DNA of 48,266 bases from an uncultured Desulfobulbaceae bacterium (lineage in GTDB: Bacteria > Desulfobacterota > Desulfobulbia > Desulfobulbales > CALZHT01), in assembly GCA_945787445.1 (NCBI GenBank), contig CALZHT010000080.1, forward strand, positions 1 through 48,266, read 5' to 3'. Each line of letters begins with the position of its first letter. Position 1 is the stretch's first letter. Shown piece by piece: positions 42,017-48,266 of the stretch. The notes under the pieces are model-generated. The model was not told the DNA's origin, ran no database searches, and was given only the letters and a program-made list of their open reading frames with translations. The position numbers were made by a program, and so were the translations under genes.

Positions 42017-43356
42017 TGGGAATTGATTGCCTTCTCATCTCAACCAACCAGGTAGTAACCCCCTACCCGGTCTACCCCCTGGGCATTGCCCACCTGGCAG
42101 GCGCCATGGAAGAGGCCGGTCATAAGACAGTTCATTATGATATCCTGGCAAATGGTGGAATAGAGGGGCTAAAGAGTGTATTAACCTCTTCTCATCCCAT
42201 GCTGGTCGGCCTGTCCATCCGCAATCTTGATACAGTGGACAGCACGTCCAAGGAAACCTATATTTCCGAGGTTATTGATATTATGACCTTGGTCCGTCAT
42301 TATAGTTCAGCCCCTGTTGTGCTGGGCGGCCCGGCTTTTTCCATCCTGCCTGACGAACTACTCTCACTTCTCGACGCCGATTATGGCATCGTGGGAGAAG
42401 GTGAGCTTCTTTTGCCCTGGCTTGCCGGGTGCATTGAGTCCGGAGATCCACCTGCAAAGAAGATTTTCAGGTCGAATCCAGCTAAAAACCCCTGGTCGCC
42501 GGTACAATATGACCGGAAAATCGCAGATTATTACCTTGCATGGGGCGGCATGCTCAATGTGCAGACCAAGCGCGGCTGCCCATATACTTGCGGCTACTGT
42601 TCGTATCCATCCCTTGAAGGACGACGGTATAGATTTCAGGATCCTGAAGCTGTGGCACATAATGTCATGCGGGCAGTGAGGGATTTTGGCGCCGATTATA
42701 TCTTTTTTACCGATTCGGTGTTCAATGATCCCAAAGGCCATTATTTAAAGGTTGCCGAGGCGCTTATCCGTGCCGGCAACACGACGCCTTGGTGCGCTTT
42801 TTTCAGACCGCAAGGATTTGAAAAGGATACGCTCATGCTCCTTAAACGATCAGGGTTGAGTGCCATGGAACTGGGGACGGACGCCGGTTGCGACCAAACA
42901 CTTGCCGGCCTTCATAAAGGTTTTGCCTTTGATGATGTGAAGCATGCCAATGATCTGGCCCATTCCTTGGCAATACCTTGCGCCCACTTCATCATCTTTG
43001 GCGGGCCTGATGAAGATAGGGGCACCTTGGCGGAAGGGATTCAAAATCTTGAGAGCCTTAACGGATCCGTGGCCTTTGCCTTTGCCGGCATACGGATATT
43101 GCCTGGTACTGCCATATTTGAAAGGGCTATTGCTGAAGGAATTATAACCAGGGACCAGCCCATGCGAGAACCGGTATATTATTTTTCCCCTAAGATAGAG
43201 GAACAAGAGCTTAACAAACAATTGCGCAAGGCATGGGCCGGACGTTTCGACAGGATATTCCCTGCCTCGGTGATGGAGGACAGAATAAAGCACTTACATA
43301 ATCACGGCCATGTAGGACCAATGTGGGACTTTTTGGTCCGTAAAAGGAGAAAATGA
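42016..43356 (+). CDS. Radical SAM enzyme with B12-binding-like N-terminus (second)
   Basis: A 446-residue enzyme from ATG 42016; a longer frame begins at 41989, but the TGATG overlap with the upstream stop makes 42016 the natural start. The B12-binding-like domain (1-150: YPLGIAHLAGAMEEAGH, VVLGGPAFS, YGIVGEGE) is followed by the radical SAM motif CPYTCGYC (Cys188, Cys192, Cys195). It is not a simple duplicate of the first enzyme, so two different radical steps are likely. Coupled to the glycosyltransferase gene by an ATGA overlap. Confidence 0.88.
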   Translation: MGIDCLLISTNQVVTPYPVYPLGIAHLAGAMEEAGHKTVHYDILANGGIEGLKSVLTSSHPMLVGLSIRNLDTVDSTSKETYISEVIDIMTLVRHYSSAPVVLGGPAFSILPDELLSLLDADYGIVGEGELLLPWLAGCIESGDPPAKKIFRSNPAKNPWSPVQYDRKIADYYLAWGGMLNVQTKRGCPYTCGYCSYPSLEGRRYRFQDPEAVAHNVMRAVRDFGADYIFFTDSVFNDPKGHYLKVAEALIRAGNTTPWCAFFRPQGFEKDTLMLLKRSGLSAMELGTDAGCDQTLAGLHKGFAFDDVKHANDLAHSLAIPCAHFIIFGGPDEDRGTLAEGIQNLESLNGSVAFAFAGIRILPGTAIFERAIAEGIITRDQPMREPVYYFSPKIEEQELNKQLRKAWAGRFDRIFPASVMEDRIKHLHNHGHVGPMWDFLVRKRRK

Positions 43357-44555
43357 CCAGTAGCCACCTCTCCAAAATAGTACTCGTTATCCCGGTGTAT
43401 AACCACGCCGCTACCCTCAGGGAGGTGACCAAGAAGGCTCTGGCTGCCGGATGGCCGGTGCTTGTGGTTGACGACGGTAGTACCGACGCTGGTGCTCATG
43501 CTGTTGAGGATTTGTCTTGTCAAGTCCTGCGGCTCGATAAGAATAGGGGTAAAGGCGGTGCAATTCTTGCCGGTGCACAAAAAGCGATTGCAGATGGCTT
43601 GGACGCCATTATCACCCTGGACGCAGACGGCCAGCACGATCCTGCCGAGGTTGTTTTGCTTGTGGAAGAGGCACGACGCCAATGGCCTGCTATCGTGATC
43701 GGCGCAAGAAAAATGGACAAAACGACTGCGCCGCGCGCAAGCTTGTTTGGCAGGGTGTTTTCAAATTTTTGGGTAAGGCTGGAGTGCGGCCGAGACCTTC
43801 CTGATACCCAGAGCGGCTTCAGGCTTTATCCAATTTCTTTGCTTCTCAGACTACCCATACGCTCAAGGCGTTATGATTTTGAAGTGGAGGTGCTTACCAG
43901 GGCAGCATGGGCTGGTATACCGGTCAGATCCGTGCCGGTATCGGTCCATTACCCCAAGGGAGACGACAGGGTCAGCCATTTTCATCAGATTAAGGATAAT
44001 TTTCGTCTCACCATACTCCATACCAGGCTGGTATTGCGGGCGCTCACCCCGTGGCCCCATCGGCGCCTGATGCGCCAGGAGATCTCCGAAAATGGCTGGA
44101 AAAAAGAGAAACTGTCGCTGTTCCACCCAGTCCGTCTTCTGAAAAGGATCTGCCTGGAGCATAATTCCGCGTTCCAGCTTGCAATCGCGGTCTGGATGGG
44201 GGTCTTTCTCGGGGCCCTGCCTCTTCTAGCCATACACACTGTGACTATCGTTTATGTGGCCCACAAGCTACATCTGAATAAAGTGGCAGCCGTGGCGGCG
44301 AGCCAATTCTGCATGCCGCCCCTAATTCCTGTGATTTGCATGCAGGCCGGGTACTTCATGAGAAACGGCCGCTTTTTATGGGATATTTCCTGGGAAACCA
44401 TGGTGGTCCAGGTTCATCTCAGATTGTGGGAGTGGTTTCTTGGTTCCTTGTTTGTGGGTCCAATTTTAGGCATACTCCTGGGAACAATAACATATTTCGG
44501 CGTCGTAAAGGTCAGGGCAGTGGCGTCAAGCTATGAGGCAGCGGGCAACGAGTGA
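43353..44555 (+). CDS. Glycosyltransferase family 2 fused to DUF2062
   Basis: A 400-residue membrane protein. The N-terminal GT2 domain (8-235) has VVDDGSTD and TLDADGQHDP (DxD region), resembling dolichyl-phosphate-mannose-synthase-like enzymes. The C-terminal DUF2062 domain (about 255-395) has several hydrophobic helices. It probably transfers a sugar from a nucleotide donor to a lipid carrier or to the cluster's lipid product. Such fusions occur in aryl-polyene-like and O-antigen-modification loci. Its start overlaps the radical SAM stop and its stop overlaps the next start (GTGA). Confidence 0.9.
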   Translation: MTSSHLSKIVLVIPVYNHAATLREVTKKALAAGWPVLVVDDGSTDAGAHAVEDLSCQVLRLDKNRGKGGAILAGAQKAIADGLDAIITLDADGQHDPAEVVLLVEEARRQWPAIVIGARKMDKTTAPRASLFGRVFSNFWVRLECGRDLPDTQSGFRLYPISLLLRLPIRSRRYDFEVEVLTRAAWAGIPVRSVPVSVHYPKGDDRVSHFHQIKDNFRLTILHTRLVLRALTPWPHRRLMRQEISENGWKKEKLSLFHPVRLLKRICLEHNSAFQLAIAVWMGVFLGALPLLAIHTVTIVYVAHKLHLNKVAAVAASQFCMPPLIPVICMQAGYFMRNGRFLWDISWETMVVQVHLRLWEWFLGSLFVGPILGILLGTITYFGVVKVRAVASSYEAAGNE

Positions 44556-45448
44556 TTTTCAATGAGCGCACCCTGTTAAAGAGACTTGAGGCCCTCGGAC
44601 ATGGAGTTTTTTATGTCACTCTCTATCTTTTTGGCCATTTCGGCGCATATGTCCTTTTAGTACCTGTGATTTTCACCTATGTGCTTTTCAGCAGGCACAT
44701 TCACCAGCTTACCATACCCTATCGAAGCAGGAGGTTTACGGGCCGTGGATGGTTGCAAAGCATTTGCGACACCTTCCATATTGTGCATTCTTTCGGCAGG
44801 GTTCTGGTTGACCGTGGTTGGCTTGGCATTAAGAAGGGTTCGCGATTATATGGAAACCTTGTCGGCAAAGAAGAGCTTCTTGATGCTGTAGGGCAGGGTA
44901 AGGGACTTGTTCTGCTAACCGCCCATGTCGGGAACTGGCAGACTGCCTTTTCTCATATTACCGAACTCGGAGTACCGGTCAATTCTCTGATGCAGTATGA
45001 GCAGGAAGCGGTTGCCAAACATTATTTTGATCTGCGCAATGAACCGTGTCCCTTTACTATCATTCGAAGCGATGGTTTTCTTGGTGGAATGGTTGAAGCT
45101 ACCACCGCGCTCCAAAATGGGGAAGTAGTAACAATAATGGGAGACCGCTACACCAAAGGGCCCCATGCTTCGGTTACCTTTCTCGGTTCTCAGGTGCGGT
45201 TGCCTTCTGCTGCGTATAGCCTGGCAGCTGCAACCGGTTCTCCGGTTGCCATCCTTCTTGCCGTGAAAACGAGCAGAAAAAATTATGTTCTCCGGGTATG
45301 GGACATCTTTTCGCCCCAGCATGGAGAACGAGCCGGAAGAAGGAACGAACTTGGGCAGTGGGCCGGTCGTTTTGCCCGGGCCCTTGAAGAATATGTCCGC
45401 CAATATCCTTATCAGTGGTATAATTTTTACGATTTTTGGAAGCAGTAA
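44552..45448 (+). CDS. LpxL-like lysophospholipid acyltransferase
   Basis: A 298-residue LPLAT-fold acyltransferase starting at GTG 44552, overlapping the upstream stop. An N-terminal hydrophobic segment (20-48) precedes the active-site region AHVGNWQ (His125), where the acidic residue of the usual HxxxxE/D motif is Gln130, and MGDRYTKGPHASVTFLG. It could load the cluster's polyketide or fatty chain onto a glycerol or sugar head group. It is distinct from the LpxL homologue at 38483-39415. Confidence 0.87.
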   Translation: MIFNERTLLKRLEALGHGVFYVTLYLFGHFGAYVLLVPVIFTYVLFSRHIHQLTIPYRSRRFTGRGWLQSICDTFHIVHSFGRVLVDRGWLGIKKGSRLYGNLVGKEELLDAVGQGKGLVLLTAHVGNWQTAFSHITELGVPVNSLMQYEQEAVAKHYFDLRNEPCPFTIIRSDGFLGGMVEATTALQNGEVVTIMGDRYTKGPHASVTFLGSQVRLPSAAYSLAAATGSPVAILLAVKTSRKNYVLRVWDIFSPQHGERAGRRNELGQWAGRFARALEEYVRQYPYQWYNFYDFWKQ

Positions 45449-45657
45449 ATGGCATAAATTTGTACAATGCCGTGACCTGTCCGTAGCCGCTATCGTATAA
45501 AGGTATGGAATCTGGTACATTTTGCCCAATATTGTAATACGCTGTGTTTACGTTAACTGTAATAAATTTTGTCAGGTGTCATGGTTCTGTTGGCGATTTT
45601 TACAAGGACATCAGAAATTGGTATTTTTTTCAAGTTCAGTAATGGGGTAATTGTGAC
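45449..45657 (+). other. Intergenic gap before the ACP gene
   Basis: 209 bases, AT-rich, with no gene. It may contain a second promoter for the ACP-ketosynthase part of the cluster; I see no confident -35/-10 pair. Confidence 0.35.
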
Positions 45658-45915
45658 ATGGAGTTGAAACAACAACTTAAGGAAATAGTCGTTCGCGATC
45701 TGAAACTACAGGATATGAAGCCGGAAGACATTGACGAAGATGCCCCCTTATTCGAAGAAGGACTAGGGCTGGATTCCCTTGATGCCGTGGAGATGGTTGT
45801 CCTGGTCCAGAAGCATTTCGGCGTGCAAATTGAAGATATGGAAGAGGGAAAGGAAGCCTTCCGTTCGATCAATGCCCTTGCCCGGTTTATTGAAAATCGA
45901 AAAGCGGAGAAGTAA
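45658..45915 (+). CDS. Acyl carrier protein
   Basis: An 85-residue acidic four-helix carrier protein. The phosphopantetheine attachment Ser40 lies in the canonical GLDSLDAVEM. It would hold the growing acyl chain for the ketosynthase encoded next. It is more divergent than a housekeeping AcpP (which would sit near fabD/fabF), so it is probably dedicated to this cluster. Confidence 0.93.
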   Translation: MELKQQLKEIVVRDLKLQDMKPEDIDEDAPLFEEGLGLDSLDAVEMVVLVQKHFGVQIEDMEEGKEAFRSINALARFIENRKAEK

Positions 45916-45994
45916 GTACCCTTTTCTTAGCATACTTCGTGGTGAGAATTAAAATCACAATATTTGCAAATACACCAACCAAAGAAACATTCTC

Positions 45995-47260
45995 ATGAGC
46001 ACCTCCCCTACGAGCGAAAAAAAAGCAAAACAGTCTGTTGCCATCACCGGGATGGGCTGTATGTGTGCTGCCGGCCGAGATGTTTCCGAGGTTTGGGAAA
46101 GCTTAATAAAAGTTAGGGTGAACTGTGTACAGCCGCCGGCCTGGCTTTTTCGCACTGTTCTATCATATCCGGTTTTTGCCGGTCCTGAGCAATGCATAAC
46201 AGAAAAAGCGCGTGATTTACTCAAGGTTGCTGCTCCTGATTTTTCGCAAGAATCGGTGAGTCGCACCATCCTTCTTGCCGTAAGTGCTGTAACAGAGGCC
46301 CTGGCCCAGGCAGGTCTTAATCCTGAAACTCTCAGACAGAAGAAGGTCGGTATCGCCCTTGGCACCACTGTGGGGTGTACCTTTCATAATGAGGAGTATT
46401 ACAAGGCCTGGCGAGAAGGTCTTTCACCTGATCTTGAACCGGTCCGCTATTTTTTAAATGGCAATGTAGCGGCAGCCCTCCATAAAATCCTTGGGACACA
46501 AGGTCCGACGGCGGTAGTCACCAATGCCTGCGCTTCCGGTACAGATGCCATCGGATTGGCACGGGACTGGATCGCCGGCGGCCAATGCGACTTTGCCATA
46601 GCAGGCGGCGCCGACGAACTTTCCAGGGTAGCCTACAATGGATTTGTCAGTCTCATGTTGTCCGACACCGAGCCTTGCCGGCCGTTCAATGCGGACCGCC
46701 AGGGTCTCAATTTGGGTGAAGGAGCAGGAATTATGGTCTTGGAGCCCCTGGAAAAAGCAGAAGAACGGGGGGCAGGTTGCCTTGGTTGGGTAAGGGGGTA
46801 TGGTTCCGCCTCAGATGGTTACCATCCAACTGCGCCTCATCCAGAAGGACGCGGCTTGAAAAACGCCTTTAAAACTGCCATGCTCGATGCGGTCATTGAT
46901 CCGAATGATATTGCCTTAATAAATGCCCACGGCACCGGCACCCAGGCAAACGATGTGGCGGAAACCTCGGCTTTGGCAGCTTTTTTTTCAGGCCCTGAAA
47001 CTGTACCGATTGTCTCAACAAAAGGGATTACCGGCCATACCCTGGGTGCTGCCGGCGGCGTAGAGGCCGTGTTTACTCTTCTTGCCCTGCGTGCAGGGCT
47101 TACTCCTGGGACGGTGGGCTGTATAAATCCTGATCCTTCCTTTCTATTAAGACCTCTTATTCAGGGTGAATCAAAAGAGTTACATCGTAATATCGGTATT
47201 TCCCAATCCCTTGCCTTTGGCGGCGGCAATGGAGTACTTGTCCTGGAGGCGGCCCCATGA
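45995..47260 (+). CDS. FabF-type beta-ketoacyl-ACP synthase
   Basis: A 421-residue condensing enzyme with an intact Cys-His-His triad: Cys179 in TNACASGTD, His312 in NAHGTGTQ and His348 in KGITGHTLGAAGG. The C-terminal GISQSLAFGGGNGVLVLE fits the FabF/KAS II fold. It elongates an ACP-bound chain by decarboxylative condensation. It follows the dedicated ACP gene by 79 bases. Its TGA stop is in the same frame as the damaged ketosynthase-like sequence that follows, and ATGA at 47257-47260 looks like the original coupled start of that next gene. Confidence 0.92.
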   Translation: MSTSPTSEKKAKQSVAITGMGCMCAAGRDVSEVWESLIKVRVNCVQPPAWLFRTVLSYPVFAGPEQCITEKARDLLKVAAPDFSQESVSRTILLAVSAVTEALAQAGLNPETLRQKKVGIALGTTVGCTFHNEEYYKAWREGLSPDLEPVRYFLNGNVAAALHKILGTQGPTAVVTNACASGTDAIGLARDWIAGGQCDFAIAGGADELSRVAYNGFVSLMLSDTEPCRPFNADRQGLNLGEGAGIMVLEPLEKAEERGAGCLGWVRGYGSASDGYHPTAPHPEGRGLKNAFKTAMLDAVIDPNDIALINAHGTGTQANDVAETSALAAFFSGPETVPIVSTKGITGHTLGAAGGVEAVFTLLALRAGLTPGTVGCINPDPSFLLRPLIQGESKELHRNIGISQSLAFGGGNGVLVLEAAP

Positions 47261-47980
47261 CGGAACGAGTATTCATTTGCCGTTGTAAATGCACATGAAG
47301 CCATTGAAGAAGCGCCGGCAAGAACACTTGAGCCTAAGGAAATCGGTATATACATTGGCACAGCCTACGGTCCCCTTGAAACCAATTTCTGCTCCCTCGG
47401 CTCTCTTATTGTTGACGGGGAAGGGCAGATATCACCAACTCTTTTTTCCCATTCAGTGTATAATTCTGCGGGCGGTTATATTGCGAGACTGCTCAATATC
47501 CACGGTCCTGCCTTGACTCTTACCACCTACACCTGGCCTTTCCTGACCGCCCTTAATCAGGCCAGGCTTGCTCTTGTTTGCCGGCGCATTCAACGAGCGG
47601 TGGTTGTTGGGGTGGAAACCTACAGCGCCTTATTGGAGGATGCCTACCGGAGACTCCTGAACAAAGATGAAGTGCCCTGGAAACCGGGGTCCGTGGCCTG
47701 GGTATTGGATCAGGGAAATCAAGCCTCCAAAGGTGGCCTTCTTCTTGGAGAAATTATGATACAGGAAGAGGTTTGCGAACCCGACGCCCTTCTCTCCCGG
47801 ATCGGAGAGTGTTGGCATGGTGAAGGGCTTGTTTCCAGTGAGACCAATCATCCAATGGCATACGCATTTGCCTTGACAGATGCTTTGTCCGTTGCTGCAC
47901 AGGCCAAGGGAAATGCTATACAATACGTAATCAAGTCCGGTTTTGGTAAAGCGCAATTGGAAGTTGCATCACAAATATGA
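47257..47980 (+). pseudogene. Second ketosynthase-like protein, N-terminus deleted or frameshifted
   Basis: ATG 47257 overlaps the upstream stop but runs only 13 codons before TGA. A different frame, open from 47261 to 47980, encodes a recognisable ketosynthase-like body: EIGIYIGTAYGPLETNFCS, SHSVYNSAGGYIARLL, GPALTLTTYTWPFLTALNQAR. About 80 N-terminal residues of a normal ketosynthase fold are missing, so a deletion with frameshift near 47260-47300 is likely. The nucleophile Cys is replaced (TYTWPF), as in chain-length-factor partners. A GTG at 47456 could start a 174-residue remnant, which is unlikely to be functional alone. Confidence 0.7.
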
Positions 47981-47993
47981 TGAGGATGTGGAA

Positions 47994-48266
47994 ATGAAAA
48001 AAATCGTTTCATATTATCGTGTTGTTCTGGCAGTGATCACCGCGGTGTTGGTACTCGCTCATACTTCGTCCTGGGCCACGGAAGAAAAAAAGGCGACCGG
48101 TACAGAAAAGGCGGCAATTAAGACTGAAAACGGTTCACTTCGGGCAATGGCTGGAAAAGAATATTTTCTGTCCTGTAATCTCCATGCCGACCCGGGTTTA
48201 AAAAAGGTTTCTTCTGTGAATTATCAGCTGCGCGGGGGACTGGTTCCGTGGGGAACCCCGGTTAAG
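47994..48266 (+). CDS. Secreted hypothetical protein (runs off the window)
   Basis: Starts at ATG 47994 after a GAGGATG-type ribosome-binding site. A clear Sec signal peptide (MKKIVSYY..., hydrophobic 9-22, likely cleavage at SSWA) is followed by a Lys/Glu/Thr-rich stretch and the beginning of a domain (KEYFLSCNLHADPG...). At least 91 residues are present; the 3' end is outside the window. Not recognised. Its place directly behind the ketosynthase genes suggests it belongs to the same cluster. Confidence 0.7.
   Translation, partial: MKKIVSYYRVVLAVITAVLVLAHTSSWATEEKKATGTEKAAIKTENGSLRAMAGKEYFLSCNLHADPGLKKVSSVNYQLRGGLVPWGTPVK

Noticed and set aside
47258-47260. TGA between the two ketosynthase frames as a selenocysteine codon
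   Set aside because: No conserved Sec/Cys position at that place in ketosynthases and no stem-loop directly downstream that resembles a SECIS element. Deletion explains the data better.

Overview
The window looks like a chromosomal contig from a delta-proteobacterium (Desulfobacterota), most likely of the Desulfobulbales type. The clues are a 218-residue assimilatory-type siroheme sulfite reductase of the kind known from sulfate reducers, a very large multihaem c-type cytochrome, many membrane-lipid enzymes, cmoA/cmoB, and intergenic repeats typical of environmental delta-proteobacteria. This assignment is inference from gene content; there is no rRNA gene to settle it.

Layout. 1-2.3 kb: tRNA-Cys, RNase III and an Elp3-like radical SAM gene. 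2.2-3.2 kb: a repeat-rich stretch holding a GxxExxY gene broken by a perfect 55-bp tandem duplication. 3.2-10.7 kb, minus strand: a Gate-domain membrane protein (C-terminus apparently frameshifted), a Ser/Thr kinase fused to a DUF1566 domain, a phosphoesterase overlapping a P-type ATPase, and an M32 carboxypeptidase. Two short repeat families sit at the boundaries between these transcription units. 11-18.3 kb: a REC-GGDEF response regulator, a Nudix hydrolase and a four-gene MacAB/TolC-type efflux operon. 18.5-20.9 kb: a frameshifted TraB-family gene, a YhbY RNA-binding protein and an isocitrate lyase/PEP mutase-family enzyme.

21.0-31.2 kb is the most remarkable part. A single 2586-residue secreted protein carries 86 CxxCH haem-binding motifs by hand count. 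Most lie in 25 tandem units (24 of three haems, one of four) of about 67 residues. The units are followed by a proline-rich linker and two haem-free domains that look like beta-sandwich, carbohydrate-binding or LamG-like modules. Two secreted ankyrin-repeat paralogues, about 86% identical, flank it on the opposite strand. I infer an extracellular or cell-surface electron conduit.

31.5-39.4 kb: sulfite reductase, cmoA and cmoB; then an AT-rich two-gene cassette (zinc-ribbon/TPR membrane protein and rhomboid protease/TPR) bracketed by a 188-bp direct repeat of the cmoB 3' end, which looks like an integration event; then a DUF1992 protein, a small lipoprotein and an LpxL-like acyltransferase.

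39.7-48.3 kb: a plus-strand cluster with a short ketosynthase-like protein, two tandem radical SAM enzymes with B12-binding-like N-termini, a GT2-DUF2062 protein, a second acyltransferase, an acyl carrier protein, a FabF-type ketosynthase, a damaged second ketosynthase-like gene and the start of a secreted protein. It resembles aryl-polyene or other specialised acyl-lipid clusters but lacks reductase and dehydratase genes here, so it probably continues past the right edge.

At least four genes (GxxExxY, Gate-domain, TraB, second ketosynthase) look disrupted by small duplications or deletions. This is either genuine decay or an assembly problem, and should be checked against reads.
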